The translations under genes and the position numbers were made by a program. Of a stretch of 64,000 nt of DNA, positions 38,908 to 49,300 are shown piece after piece. This DNA comes from Hallella bergensis DSM 17361 (GTDB taxonomy: Bacteria > Bacteroidota > Bacteroidia > Bacteroidales > Bacteroidaceae), in NCBI RefSeq assembly GCF_000160535.1, contig NZ_GG704781.1:1035158-1099157 (forward strand), written 5' to 3'. The notes under the pieces were generated by a model. The model made no database searches. It had not been told where the DNA came from and saw nothing but the letters and a program-made list of their open reading frames with translations. Each line of letters begins with the position of its first letter. The first letter of the stretch is position 1.

Positions 38908-39009
38908 GTTGTTTGTTGTATTTTTTGTTTTACTTTTAACTTCTCTCTCTTCCATACTACGCATCGACAGCCATGTTTTGCAGGCAGATGCGTTATGTTT
39001 CAGTAGACT

Positions 39010-39189
39010 TTATCTATCTCCCCAAGGAGAATCAGAATATTCAAAGTCCTCAAAATCATCAAATTCTCCACGCTTGGCACCTAAGGAGGGATCGTTGTTT
39101 GGATCATAAGGACTTGTAGCTGCTCCTGGGTCGCCACCATTTGCTGCCAATAACATCATGCTTGGACTTACATACGTTTTTTTTGCCAT
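39010..39189 (-). CDS. Small acidic protein paired with the giant T9SS cargo (59 aa)
   Basis: The frame begins MAKKTYVSPSMMLLAANGGD and ends with a tail rich in Asp, Glu and Phe (FDDFEDFEYSDSPWGDR). There is no signal peptide. Like the 60-residue protein at 4608-4790 it has a K-K-x-Y-x-x-P opening, Gly-Asp at about residues 19-20 and a terminal Trp followed by acidic residues. The rest is not alignable by eye. It lies 102 bp upstream of the cargo's signal peptide on the same strand, in the same likely transcript. I do not recognise a family. Because it is only 59 codons, the strongest evidence that it is real is the resemblance to the other small protein and the shared genomic position. Confidence 0.6.
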   Translation of the reverse strand: MAKKTYVSPSMMLLAANGGDPGAATSPYDPNNDPSLGAKRGEFDDFEDFEYSDSPWGDR

Positions 39190-39316
39190 GTTAAATTTTT
39201 GTTTTATAAATTATTGTAGTATATATCTTTTTATGAATCGCTGTAGATGAACATTATCCAAGGGCTCAACAACACACTGGTCTATCCAGCTTGCATAACC
39301 CCTCACCATGTTGCGT

Positions 39317-39332
39317 ATAGCGCTGTCGCTAT
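39317..39332. promoter_or_regulatory. Inverted repeat in the gap between the araC-type gene and the T9SS unit
   Basis: ATAGCG (39317-39322), CTGT, CGCTAT (39327-39332) is a perfect 6-bp palindrome in the 443-bp divergent gap 39190-39632. It could be an operator or a hairpin in the leader of the small-protein/cargo transcript. Apart from this and the promoter at 39424-39431, I see no gene in the gap. Confidence 0.35.
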
Positions 39333-39423
39333 TTCAAAGGTTTACGGGTTATATATATAGCAAAATGGAATGATATACGCATACCATCACCACGTCGTCA
39401 AAAAGCCCGTATGACGAACAATG

Positions 39424-39431
39424 CAAAATTA
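39424..39431 (-). promoter_or_regulatory. Promoter -7 element for the small-protein/T9SS cargo unit
   Basis: The minus strand reads TAATTTTG (TAnnTTTG), 235 bp before the small-protein ATG. It implies a long leader of about 225 nt that includes the palindrome at 39317-39332. Confidence 0.45.
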
Positions 39432-39632
39432 CGCATTACGAATGGCGTAAATGAACGATTAAATATCAAAACGATAAATACTTCTATCTTACCCCCCTCT
39501 AATTTGTTAACACTTATTAATTAAAACGCTTTAGGGTTAATATTTGTATAAGCAAGCCTTGTGCATACTTTATTTTTAATATTTTTACAAAAATTAAAGC
39601 TGCTGTGCTATAGACTTGTAAACTTTTAGACC

Positions 39633-40475
39633 ATGAAATTTTACAATTTGAACAAACACCGCCAGTGTCCCAATTTCATTGGGTCCAAGCCCATGGGCTT
39701 TGCCTTGTTCACCGGCATTCATGGTGAGCGTATAGACGATATTCTACCCGTACCTGTGATGCTATTTGTGATCAGTGGCAAACTCAAGCTATGCTATCCA
39801 AAGAACGTGGAAATTGTGGTCAATGCCGGTGAAATGGTGACTGCCGTGTTCGCAAAGGACTCGTATGTCACGACAATGGAAGACAGTGTATGTATGCGGC
39901 TCTACCTGCAGGGCGACGGACTGGACTTTTGTCACCGCATTGTGAACTCGGATTTGTTGGTGAAGCGAAGCGAACAATCCAGAGAGCACGGCAGGACGTT
40001 ACCCATGATCCCCGAGATACAAGCCATCATACGACAGATGACGGGATATATCACCGATGGTCTGATGTGCTGCGAAGTGCATGCCATGAAGCAGCAAGAG
40101 TTGGCTGCTGTGCTGCAAGCCTATTACAGCCCATCGGATTTGTTGCCGTTTATCGCGCCTATCTACGACCCCAACGCAGGATTCTACAACGATGTGATGA
40201 GACTGGCCAACGATTATCTGCCCGTGAAAGAGATGGCTTCGCTGCTGAACATGAGCTATCCCACGTTTATCAGGCGTTTCCGCAAGGTATTCAAAGAGAC
40301 GCCGTTGGAGTGGCAGTCGAAACATCGCATGAAACAACTCACAGACATGTTGCGCAACACGGCACACACGGAACAGGAGATTGCCGACGAACTAAAATTC
40401 TCTACGGTGCAGAACATGCGGGTTTTCTGCAAGTCCAGATGCGGGCAGACGCCGGCGCAGGTTAGAAATTCATAA
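39633..40475 (+). CDS. AraC-family transcriptional regulator
   Basis: The 280-residue protein has an N-terminal cupin-like sensing region (about 1-130, with VMLFVISGKLKLCYPKNVEI) and a C-terminal AraC domain. The first helix-turn-helix is MASLLNMSYPTFIRRFRKVF near residues 200-219, followed by KETPLEWQSKHRMKQLTDML and the second helix-turn-helix EIADELKFSTVQNMRVFCKS, ending CGQTPAQVRN. It should bind DNA in response to a small ligand. It is transcribed away from the small-protein/T9SS cargo pair, so control of that pair is the natural hypothesis. A repeat block starts 6 bp after its stop. Confidence 0.88.
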   Translation: MKFYNLNKHRQCPNFIGSKPMGFALFTGIHGERIDDILPVPVMLFVISGKLKLCYPKNVEIVVNAGEMVTAVFAKDSYVTTMEDSVCMRLYLQGDGLDFCHRIVNSDLLVKRSEQSREHGRTLPMIPEIQAIIRQMTGYITDGLMCCEVHAMKQQELAAVLQAYYSPSDLLPFIAPIYDPNAGFYNDVMRLANDYLPVKEMASLLNMSYPTFIRRFRKVFKETPLEWQSKHRMKQLTDMLRNTAHTEQEIADELKFSTVQNMRVFCKSRCGQTPAQVRNS

Positions 40476-40480
40476 TCCTT

Positions 40481-40690
40481 TGCAATTCAAAATTCACAAT
40501 TCATAATTCATAATTGGGCTGGCGCTTAGTAATTCAAAATTATTCGCAAGCTCATCAACTCGTCACAATTCATAATTCAAAATTAGGCTGCGCGATGCTT
40601 CTTTGTTCTTCACTCTTCCCTCTTCATTCTTCACTCTTCCCTCTTCATTTTTCACTCTTCACTCTCCTTTCTTCACTTTTCTTTCTTCAG
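40481..40690. repeat. Dispersed intergenic repeat block, copy 2 (inverted)
   Basis: This stretch carries AATTCATAATT/AATTCACAATT units and ATTATTCGCAAGCTCATCAA followed by CTCGTCACAATTCATAATTC. It is the reverse complement of the 32720-32790 segment of copy 1 (GACGAGTTGATGAGCTTGCG). Then come runs of TTCTTCACTCTTCCC, the complement of the GAAGAAAGAAGAGTGAAG runs in copies 1 and 3. Copies 1 and 2 therefore form an inverted pair around the T9SS cargo, small protein and AraC gene. Confidence 0.75.
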
Positions 40691-41075
40691 TTTCTTATAT
40701 TTTTACCGTTTTTTGATCATTGTTTTCGAGTCATCCAGCGCAAAAAGAGCCATCTTTTTTCGTCTAAAACGGCCCGTGCAATGCCAAAAATCGTAAGGCT
40801 GCCGCGATTGAGACCTTCTCACGGTATGGTTAGGACTTATCAGCAACGCAAAAGAGCATTAGTCACACTGTGGTTAAAGCCTTGTCGTCACACCGTTTGA
40901 TACTCAATCGCAGGTGGCAAAATGGGGAAACAAAGGGAGTTTTTGAAAAGAAGCTGACTGTCAGGCATTTACAAGCCGTCGCAATTTTTGCGTATTTCAG
41001 ACGAAGACAAACTTATTTTTAAATAAGCGAATTTGAGAGGGGTGTTTGTTCACATATTTTACCTTTTCTAAATTT
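40691..41075. other. Non-coding stretch between repeat blocks
   Basis: No ORF with recognisable features, RNA gene or promoter is visible on either strand. The open frame at 40514-40900 begins inside the repeat and its predicted product has no family resemblance, so I do not call it. Confidence 0.4.
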
Positions 41076-41509
41076 AGCTTGCGAATAATTGTGAATTACA
41101 AACGCGCAGCCTAATTGTAAATTGTGAATTTTGAATTTTGAATTTTGAATTGAAAAAACTCCTCCGCTCGGCTTCGCCGAATCTTAGAATATCCGAAGAA
41201 TATCTTTCATGGGCAAAAGGCTCATCGCAGAATATCTCACATTCTTGCTTCGCAAGATTAATCTCAGAATATCACCTAACACCGCGCGCAGCAAAATGAT
41301 AAATGAAGAAAGGAGAGGGAAGAAAGAAGAGGGAAGAGGGAAGAGGGAAGAAAGAAGAATCATTGCGAAGCAAAATGATAAATGAAGAAAGAAGAGTGAA
41401 GAAAGAAGAATCATTGCGAAGCAAAATGATAAATGAAGAAAGAAGAGTGAAGAACGAAGAATCATCGCGCCAGCAAAATTGTGAATTGAAAATTGTGAAT
41501 TGTGAATTA
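41076..41509. repeat. Dispersed intergenic repeat block, copy 3 (direct)
   Basis: The order is AGCTTGCGAATAATTGTGAA, GCGCAGCCTAATTG, CTCCTCCGC, then TTAGAATATCCGAAGAATAT, AAAAGGCTCATCGCA and CTTGCTTCGCAAGATTAATC. These are the same elements as in copy 1 with few changes, about 8.5 kb away. The right part contains the 51-bp tandem repeat, and the block ends in AATTGTGAATTG units directly against the DUF3467 promoter. Confidence 0.8.
41296..41480 (+). repeat. 51-bp tandem repeat
   Basis: Units begin AATCATTGCGAAGCAAAATG and continue ATAAATGAAGAAAGAAGAGT, then GAAGAA. Copies start at 41358 and 41409, and a partial copy at 41460 shows the same 51-bp period. A further diverged copy precedes 41358. 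The period is a multiple of three, so frames through it stay open, but no gene is supported. Confidence 0.75.
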
Positions 41510-41515
41510 TTTCCA

Positions 41516-41523
41516 TACCTTTG
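41516..41523 (+). promoter_or_regulatory. Promoter -7 element for the DUF3467 gene
   Basis: TACCTTTG followed by CAGC, fitting TAnnTTTG, 56 bp before the ATG at 41579. The sequence upstream is repeat DNA (AATTGTGAATT units), so the promoter's -33 region falls inside the repeat block. Confidence 0.55.
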
Positions 41524-41578
41524 CAGCAACACGAAAGAACGCTTAAACATTTTAGAACACAAAAAAACGTATTGAACA

Positions 41579-41890
41579 ATGGAAGACAACAACCAACAAG
41601 TGAAAATAGAACTGAATCCGGAGGTGGCTTCAGGTGAGTATTCCAATTTAGCTATGATCAATCACTCCTCCAGTGAGTTTGTTATTGATTTTGCTCACAT
41701 GCTCCCGATTGCTCCACCACAGATTTTCAGTCGTGTCATCATGGCACCAGAGCACACCAAGCGCCTGCTCTTTGCCCTGCAAGAGAACATTGCTCGCTAT
41801 GAAAAGGAGTTTGGCGAAATTAAGTTGCCACAGGCACCCATGCCAAGCAATGGCGACACCATCGCACCGTTCGGAACGGGCAAGGCATAG
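41579..41890 (+). CDS. DUF3467 domain protein (103 aa)
   Basis: The protein starts MEDNNQQVKIELNPEVASGE and contains YSNLAMINHSSSEFVIDFAH, MLPIAPPQIFSRVIMAPEHT and KRLLFALQENIARYEKEFGE, which match the DUF3467 family. Its function is not known. It is soluble, with no signal peptide or membrane segment, and ends with a Pro/Gly-rich tail. It converges on rpoC, sharing a strong terminator. I recall the same neighbourhood (DUF3467 next to rpoC) in other Bacteroidetes, which hints at a transcription-related role, but that is inference. Confidence 0.85.
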   Translation: MEDNNQQVKIELNPEVASGEYSNLAMINHSSSEFVIDFAHMLPIAPPQIFSRVIMAPEHTKRLLFALQENIARYEKEFGEIKLPQAPMPSNGDTIAPFGTGKA

Positions 41891-41918
41891 TATGTTGCCA
41901 GCGTAACCATTCGAAAAC

Positions 41919-41949
41919 GGGGGAGCGAACCATTGCGGTTCGCTCCCCC
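41919..41949. terminator. Bidirectional terminator between DUF3467 and rpoC
   Basis: GGGGGAGCGAACC (41919-41931), loop ATTGC, GGTTCGCTCCCCC (41937-41949): a perfect 13-bp stem. On the plus strand it is followed by TTCTCTG and on the minus strand by GTTTTCG. It separates two convergent genes. Confidence 0.85.
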
Positions 41950-41977
41950 TTCTCTGTATGTACCTGAAAGAAATGTT

Positions 41978-44900
41978 TTACTCAGCTGCTACCGGATCGG
42001 CGAAGTCGAGAACATTTTTCTTGTTAGCTTCCATACGTTCGTATTCTTCCTTGGAACCTACGATCATTTTGCTCCAATCACGGAGACCAGTACCTGCAGG
42101 AATGAGGTGACCACAGATCACGTTTTCTTTCATTCCCTCCAGCTCGTCAACCTTGCCACGGATAGCAGCTTCGTTGAGCACCTTGGTGGTTTCCTGGAAC
42201 GAGGCCGCACTCATGAAGCTCTTCGTGCCAAGAGCAGCACGGGTGATGCCCTGCAGCACCTGGACTGACGTGGCCGGTACTGCCTCGCGAACCTGAACAG
42301 GACGAAGATCGCGCCGCTTGAGACTTGAATTTTCATCGCGCAACTTGCGGGCTGAAACGATCTGGCCCTTCTGCATGTTGTCAGAATCGCCGGCATCGAT
42401 AACAACCTTCTTGCCCCAAATACGGTCGTTCTCCTCGGCAAAGTCGAGTTTGTCGACCAATTCCTGCTCGAGGAATGTCGTGTCTCCCGGGTCTTCGATA
42501 CGAACCTTACGCATCATCTGACGAACGATGATCTCAAAGTGCTTGTCGTTGATCTTCACACCCTGCAGACGATATACATTCTGAACTTCGTTCACAATAT
42601 ATTCCTGTACGGCAGTCGGACCCTTGATGGCCAGAATGTCGCTCGGTGTAATCTCTCCGTCGGACAGTGCTGTTCCTGCTCGAACAGCATCGTGCTCCTG
42701 AACAAGAATCTGACGTGACAGAGGCACAAGGTATTTGCGTTGCTCGCCTGTCTTGGAAGTGATGATGACCTCACGGTTGCCACGCTTGAGCTTACCCATG
42801 GTTACCTCGCCATCGATTTCTGAAACGACAGCCGGATTAGACGGGTTGCGAGCCTCGAAAAGCTCGGTCACACGTGGGAGACCACCGGTAATACCTCCGG
42901 CGCTAAACACCGAACGCGACATACGGACAAGGGTCACACCCGTGGATATGGTTTGTCCGTCCTCGATATTGGCAATGTGTCCGCCTACAGGGAAGGTATA
43001 TGTACCCAACACTTCACCCTTGGCGTCGACAATGTCGACCATAGGAACGGTGCTGTGGTCACGTGAGTCGGTAATGATACGCTCGGTTATACCCGAAGTT
43101 TCATCGGTCTCGGCCTTATAGGTCAAGCCCTCTGTCACATTGCGGAAACGAATTGTACCGGCAAATTCACTGACGATAACAGCATTGAAGGGGTCCCACT
43201 TACAAATGACATCACCCTTCTTCACGGTGTCTCCATCTTTGAAGAAAAGCGAGCTTCCGTATGGTACATTCAAGGTTACCAACACGATGTCGGTATTTGG
43301 GTCGATGAACTGTACCTCAGCAAGACGGCTAACCACCATCTGGCATTCTCTCTCAGCGTCGCCAGTCTTATCAACAAAGGGGACTGTACGAAGTCCGTCA
43401 AACTTCAATTTGGCATCATACTTAGCCTTTATGCTGGCGTTGGCGGCAACGTTCTCGGCCACACCACCAGAGTGGAACGTACGAAGCGTGAGCTGCGTAC
43501 CCGGCTCACCAATGGCCTGAGCGGCAATCACACCGACTGCCTCGCCTTTTTGAACCATGCGGGAAGAAGCCAAGTTGCGTCCGTAGCACTTGCGGCATAC
43601 GCCCTTCTTGCTCTCGCAGGTGAGCACCGAGCGAATCTCTACCATTTCGACCTGTGCGTCTTCGATAGCCTTGGCCTTATCTTCGGTAATCTCTTCACCG
43701 GCCTCGACAATCACCTCGTTTGTATGAGGATTGATGACATCGTGAACGGAAACGCGACCCAAGATGCGTTCGGACAAGGAAGAAATCACCTCGTCGCCAT
43801 CCTTCAGAGCCCGACACTCAAGACCACGGAGCGTTCCGCAGTCGTCTTCGTTGACGATCACATCGTGTGAGACGTCGACCAAACGACGGGTGAGGTATCC
43901 GGCATCGGCCGTCTTCATGGCCGTATCGGCAAGACCCTTACGCGCACCGTGAGAAGCGATAAAGTATTCCTGAACGGACATTCCCTCCTTCAAGTTGTTC
44001 AGGATAGGATTCTCGATAATAGAGTTGCCTTCGGCACCTGCTTTCTGGGGTTTGGCCATCAAGCCACGCATACCGGCAAGCTGGGCAATCTGGTCGGCAG
44101 AACCACGCGCTCCGGAGTCGAGCATCATATACACGGCATTGAAGCCCTGGTCATCTTCTGTCATGTGTTTCATCACCGCCTTCTTCAGGTTGTCGTTCAC
44201 GTGTGTCCAAGCATCGATGACCTGGTTGTAACGCTCCTTGTCGGTGATAAGACCCATGTCGAAGTGTGAGGTCACCTCTGTTACTTCGTCCTGTCCTTTC
44301 TTCACGATATCAGCCTTTTCGGCTGGTACGATGATGTCGTCGAGGTTAAAAGAGAGTCCGGCCGTATACGACATGTGGTAACCCAAGTTCTTCACTCCGT
44401 CGAGGAACACGCAGGCGCGTGCCATACCCACCGTGGTAATAACCTTGGATATGAGTTCGCGGAGAGATTTCTTGGAAATAATGCCATTGAAAAATCCGAT
44501 TTCCTTGGGGATAATCTCATTGACAATCACGCGACCTACTGTGGTTTCCACCATTCGGCGCACAGGTTTGCCATCCACCACATCATCTACATAACATTTG
44601 ACGAGGGCGTGCTCGTCGCAGCATCCTTCGTTGTGGGCGATGATTGCCTCCTCTGTATCATAGAATGTAAAGCCCTCGCCCTTGGCTCCCGGACGCGCCT
44701 TGGTGATGTAGTACAAACCGAGCACCATGTCCTGTGAAGGAACGGTAACCGGTGCACCGTTGGCAGGGTTAAGGATGTTGTGGCTCTGAAGCATCAAGAT
44801 CTGTGTCTCGAGGATTGCTTCGTTGCTCAAGGGGAGGTGGACTGCCATTTGGTCACCATCGAAGTCAGCATTAAACGGCGTACAAGCCAATGGGTGCAGC

Positions 44901-46312
44901 TGAATAGCCTTACCCTCGATAAGTTTGGGTTGGAATGCCATGACCGAAAGACGGTGCAGCGTAGGCGCACGGTTCAGGAGTACGGGATGACCCTTCATCA
45001 CGTTCTCAAGGATGTCCCAGATCACTGGCTCACGACGGTCTACTATCTTCTTGGCACTCTTGACGGTCTTCACGATACCGCGCTCGATGAGCTTGCGGAT
45101 GATGAACGGCTTGTAGAGCTCGGCTGCCATCAGCTTGGGCAGACCGCATTCGCCCATCTTCAACTCTGGGCCAACGACAATTACTGAACGTGCGGAATAG
45201 TCGACACGCTTACCAAGAAGATTCTGGCGGAAACGTCCCTGCTTACCCTTGAGTGAGTCGGACAACGACTTCAACGGGCGATTGGACTCACTCTTCACTG
45301 CACTGGCCTTGCGGCTGTTGTCGAAGAGGGAATCAACGGCCTCCTGCAACATTCGCTTCTCGTTGCGTAAAATCACCTCTGGTGCCTTAATTTCCATCAA
45401 GCGCTTCAAACGATTGTTACGAATGATGACACGACGATAGAGGTCGTTCAGGTCGGATGTGGCAAAACGTCCACCATCCAACGGCACAAGCGGACGAAGC
45501 TCCGGTGGAATCACAGGAACAATCTTCAGGATCATCCACTCGGGACGATTGATAACGGAAGAGCTGCGGAAAGCTTCCACAACCTGCAACCGCTTCAAAG
45601 CCTCCGTTTTGCGCATCTGACTCGTGTCATTGTTAGCACGGTCGCGAAGCTCGTAGCTGAGTTTGTCAAGGTCGAGGTTGCGCAACAAATCGAGCACAGC
45701 CTCTGCCCCCATCTTAGCAATGAACTTGTTGGGATCAGAATCTTCCAGCAGATCATTGTTGGGGTCGAGTTTATTGTCAATAATATCGAGGTATTCCTCC
45801 TCAGAGAGAAGATCCATCTCGTGGGATCCGTTGAGTTCTTCAACACCTTCTGCATCCTTGGCACCGGCTAATACACCCGGCTGAATGACAATATACTTCT
45901 CATAATAGATGACCGAATCAAGTTTCTTGGTGGGTAGTCCAAGAAGGTAACCCATCTTGTTGGGCAATGATCTGAAATACCAGATGTGAGCCACCGGTAC
46001 AACAAGTTCGATATGTCCACTACGCTCACGGCGTACTTTCTTTTCGGTTACCTCTACCCCGCATCGATCACAGACTATACCCTTATAACGGATACGCTTG
46101 TATTTACCGCAGGCACATTCATAGTCCTTGGTTGGGCCAAAAATCTTTTCACAGAAAAGGCCGTCGCGTTCCGGTTTGTATGTGCGATAATTAATGGTTT
46201 CAGGCTTGGTAACCTCACCGTACGAATTTTCCTTGATCTCTTCGGGAGAAGCGAGACTAATGGTTATCTTCGTGAAATTAGTCTTTACCTTTGTATCTTT
46301 TTTGAAAGCCAT
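41978..46312 (-). CDS. rpoC: RNA polymerase beta' subunit
   Basis: The 1444-residue subunit carries the catalytic magnesium site. The active-site motif [13 protein letters not shown] is at about residues 479-491. The N-terminal zinc finger is [20 protein letters not shown] (about 66-85). The clamp, bridge helix (near [20 protein letters not shown]) and second zinc site ([17 protein letters not shown]) are intact. Lineage-typical insertions extend the C-terminus, which ends [12 protein letters not shown]. It starts 24 bp after rpoB and ends at the shared terminator. It is the last gene of the tRNA-tuf-secE-nusG-rpl-rpo transcript. Confidence 0.98.
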   Translation of the reverse strand: MAFKKDTKVKTNFTKITISLASPEEIKENSYGEVTKPETINYRTYKPERDGLFCEKIFGPTKDYECACGKYKRIRYKGIVCDRCGVEVTEKKVRRERSGHIELVVPVAHIWYFRSLPNKMGYLLGLPTKKLDSVIYYEKYIVIQPGVLAGAKDAEGVEELNGSHEMDLLSEEEYLDIIDNKLDPNNDLLEDSDPNKFIAKMGAEAVLDLLRNLDLDKLSYELRDRANNDTSQMRKTEALKRLQVVEAFRSSSVINRPEWMILKIVPVIPPELRPLVPLDGGRFATSDLNDLYRRVIIRNNRLKRLMEIKAPEVILRNEKRMLQEAVDSLFDNSRKASAVKSESNRPLKSLSDSLKGKQGRFRQNLLGKRVDYSARSVIVVGPELKMGECGLPKLMAAELYKPFIIRKLIERGIVKTVKSAKKIVDRREPVIWDILENVMKGHPVLLNRAPTLHRLSVMAFQPKLIEGKAIQLHPLACTPFNADFDGDQMAVHLPLSNEAILETQILMLQSHNILNPANGAPVTVPSQDMVLGLYYITKARPGAKGEGFTFYDTEEAIIAHNEGCCDEHALVKCYVDDVVDGKPVRRMVETTVGRVIVNEIIPKEIGFFNGIISKKSLRELISKVITTVGMARACVFLDGVKNLGYHMSYTAGLSFNLDDIIVPAEKADIVKKGQDEVTEVTSHFDMGLITDKERYNQVIDAWTHVNDNLKKAVMKHMTEDDQGFNAVYMMLDSGARGSADQIAQLAGMRGLMAKPQKAGAEGNSIIENPILNNLKEGMSVQEYFIASHGARKGLADTAMKTADAGYLTRRLVDVSHDVIVNEDDCGTLRGLECRALKDGDEVISSLSERILGRVSVHDVINPHTNEVIVEAGEEITEDKAKAIEDAQVEMVEIRSVLTCESKKGVCRKCYGRNLASSRMVQKGEAVGVIAAQAIGEPGTQLTLRTFHSGGVAENVAANASIKAKYDAKLKFDGLRTVPFVDKTGDAERECQMVVSRLAEVQFIDPNTDIVLVTLNVPYGSSLFFKDGDTVKKGDVICKWDPFNAVIVSEFAGTIRFRNVTEGLTYKAETDETSGITERIITDSRDHSTVPMVDIVDAKGEVLGTYTFPVGGHIANIEDGQTISTGVTLVRMSRSVFSAGGITGGLPRVTELFEARNPSNPAVVSEIDGEVTMGKLKRGNREVIITSKTGEQRKYLVPLSRQILVQEHDAVRAGTALSDGEITPSDILAIKGPTAVQEYIVNEVQNVYRLQGVKINDKHFEIIVRQMMRKVRIEDPGDTTFLEQELVDKLDFAEENDRIWGKKVVIDAGDSDNMQKGQIVSARKLRDENSSLKRRDLRPVQVREAVPATSVQVLQGITRAALGTKSFMSAASFQETTKVLNEAAIRGKVDELEGMKENVICGHLIPAGTGLRDWSKMIVGSKEEYERMEANKKNVLDFADPVAAE

Positions 46313-46336
46313 ATTTCTAACTAATCAATATTCTTA

Positions 46337-49300
46337 TTAATCCATCTTCACGCTCAGTCCAAGGCCGCGAAGCTCATGGAGGAGCACATTCAAAGACTCG
46401 GGAATGCCTGGATTAGGCATGGGATCTCCCTTCACAATGGCCTCGTATGCCTTTGAGCGTCCGACAACATCATCACTCTTGATGGTCAGCATCTCCTGAA
46501 GTACATGGCTGGCTCCGAAGCCCTCAAGGGCCCAGACCTCCATCTCTCCAAAACGCTGTCCTCCAAACTGCGCCTTACCTCCCAGAGGTTGCTGAGTGAT
46601 AAGCGAGTACGGACCGATAGAACGGGCATGCATCTTGTCCTCAACCATGTGGCCCAACTTCAGGAAGTAGGTGATACCCACGGTTGCCTTCTGGTCGAAT
46701 GGCTCTCCCGTCTCACCATCATATACGGTTGTCGAGCAGAGGTTAGGAAGACCTGCCTTCTCAGTCCATTCGCGAAGGTCATCAAGTTTGGCACCATCGA
46801 AAATAGGGGTGGCAAACTTCTTACCCAGCTTCCTACCGGCAGCACCAAGAATGGCCTCAAAAATCTGTCCCAAGTTCATACGAGACGGCACACCCATTGG
46901 GTTGAGTACCAAATCCACAGGACGGCCGTCCTCAAGGAACGGCATATCCTCGGCGCGCACAATCTTGGAAACAATACCCTTGTTTCCATGTCGGCCTGCC
47001 AGCTTGTCGCCCACTTGAATCTTACGTTTCTTCGCTACGTAAACCTTAGCCATCTTGATCACACCAGAGGGAAGCTCATCGCCGATAGAAATAGCAAACT
47101 TGCGACGATTCTGCTCGGCCATGAGTTGCTTGGCTTTACGGATATAATTCATGATGAGTTTCTGAATCATACCATTGATGTGCTCGTCATCCGTCCAGTC
47201 ATTGCTTTGAATACCATCGTATTCCATATTCTTCAAGACTGCAACAGAGAACTTACTGCCCTTGGTGATGATTTCTGCACCTGTAAAGTCTTTCACACCC
47301 TGAGATGTTTTATTCTCAGTGAGCGTCATCAGCTTGTCTACAAGCATGTTCTTAAGGTCATCACACTTTGCCTCATACTCCCCATCTATCTTCTGAAGCA
47401 GAATCTTATCCTGCTTTCTCGACTCACGGGTTTTCTCCGCACGGGAGAACAATTTCTTGTCAATGACAACACCACTCAAAGATGGATTAGCCTTGAGTGA
47501 GGAATCCTTCACATCACCGGCCTTGTCACCAAAGATGGCACGAAGCAACTTCTCTTCCGGAGACGGGTCACTCTCACCCTTTGGCGAGATTTTACCAATC
47601 ATGATATCGCCTGGCTCCACACGAGCACCGACGCGGATCACTCCATTCTCGTCCAAATCCTTCGTGGCTTCCTCACTAACATTGGGAATGTCGTTCGTAA
47701 AGACTTCCACACCACGCTTGGTTTCGCGCACGTCAAGAGAATACTCATCTACGTGAACAGAGGTGAGCACGTCTTCACGCACCATGCGCTCTGAAATCAC
47801 CACAGCATCCTCATAGTTGTAGCCTTTCCAGGGCATATAAGCCACCAAAAGGTTACGACCCAGAGCCAACTCGCCATTCTCCGTGGCGTATCCCTCGGTA
47901 AGGATGTCACCCTTCTTCACACGCTGTCCCTTCACGCAGATAGGACGCAGGTCGATAATCATGTTTTGGTTGGTACGACGGAATTTGGGAATACAGTATT
48001 CCTTGATAGCAGGTTCGAAGCTTACAAATTCTTCGTCCTCTGTGCGGTCGTAGAGAATGCGGATCGTGGTTGCATCAACATATTCTATCACGCCCTCACC
48101 TTCAGCCGTTATCATCGTACGACTGTCTTCACATACCTGCTTCTCCAAACCGGTACCTACAATCGGTGCATCGTTGTGAAGCAACGGAACAGCCTGACGC
48201 ATCATGTTACAGCCCATCAGCGCACGGTGACCGTCATCGTGTTCCAAGAATGGAATCAAAGCTGCACTCACAGATGCAATCTGCTGAGGAGACACGTCCA
48301 TTAATGTAACATCATCGGGGTCAACAACGGGGAAGTCGGCTGCATAGCGACAGTGAACAAAGTCACGAATAAAGGTTCCGTCAGGATTCAAAGGCGCGTT
48401 GCCCTGAGCTACCATCAAGCCCTCTTCTTCCTCGGCTGTTAAATATTCTACATCATGATTGTCCAAATCTACCTTCTTGTCCGTCACCTTACGATAAGGT
48501 GTCTCAATGAACCCGAGTTCATTTATCGTTGCGTAGACACAAAGTGAGGAGATCAGACCAATGTTTGGTCCTTCAGGAGACTCAATAGGGCACAGACGAC
48601 CATAGTGAGTGTAGTGAACGTCGCGAACCTCGAAGCCGGCACGCTCACGTGAAAGTCCACCAGGTCCCAGAGCCGACAAACGACGCTTGTGTGTAACCTC
48701 TGCAAGCGGGTTGGTTTGGTCCATAAACTGGCTCAAGGGATTCGTGCCGAAGAATGAATTGATAACACTTGATATAGTCTTGGCATTGATCAGGTCGGTC
48801 GGAGTGAACACCTCGTTATCGCGGACGTTCATACGCTCGCGGATGGTGCGGCTCATGCGTGCCAAGCCTATGGAAAACTGATTGGACAACTGCTCGCCTA
48901 CCGTACGCACACGACGGTTAGACAAGTGGTCAATATCGTCGACCACGGCGTTGGAATGAATCAGCTTAATCATATACCTGATAATCTCGATAATGTCTTC
49001 TTTCGTCAACACCCGAGTATCCATGCTGATATCCTCGCCCAGCTTCTTGTTAATACGGTAACGTCCTACCTCACCCAAATCATATCTCTTGTCAGAGAAG
49101 AACAGGTTTTGGAAAACTTCACGTGCACTGGCTTCATCGACCGGCTCTGCATTTCGCAGCTGGCGATATATGTAATTAACGGCCTCCTTTTCTGAGTTGC
49201 TGGTATCCTTTTTGAGCGTTTCGAATATAATGGCATATTTGCTTGCCGCTTCTGCATCTTTGTGAATCAACACCGTAGATGCACCACTCTCCAGAATGTC

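Noticed and set aside
40691-41075. Possible small RNA or gene between repeat blocks
   Set aside because: No promoter, terminator or conserved frame could be found.
41296-41480. Repeat array considered as CRISPR
   Set aside because: Units are contiguous without unique spacers and no cas genes are present.
41303-41575. 90-codon frame through the 51-bp tandem repeat
   Set aside because: It is only the repeat read in one frame (multiple of three), low-complexity Lys/Glu/Arg, and lacks an initiation signal.
46505-47500. 331-codon open frame antisense to rpoB
   Set aside because: It is a shadow of rpoB, with no initiation context or known family.
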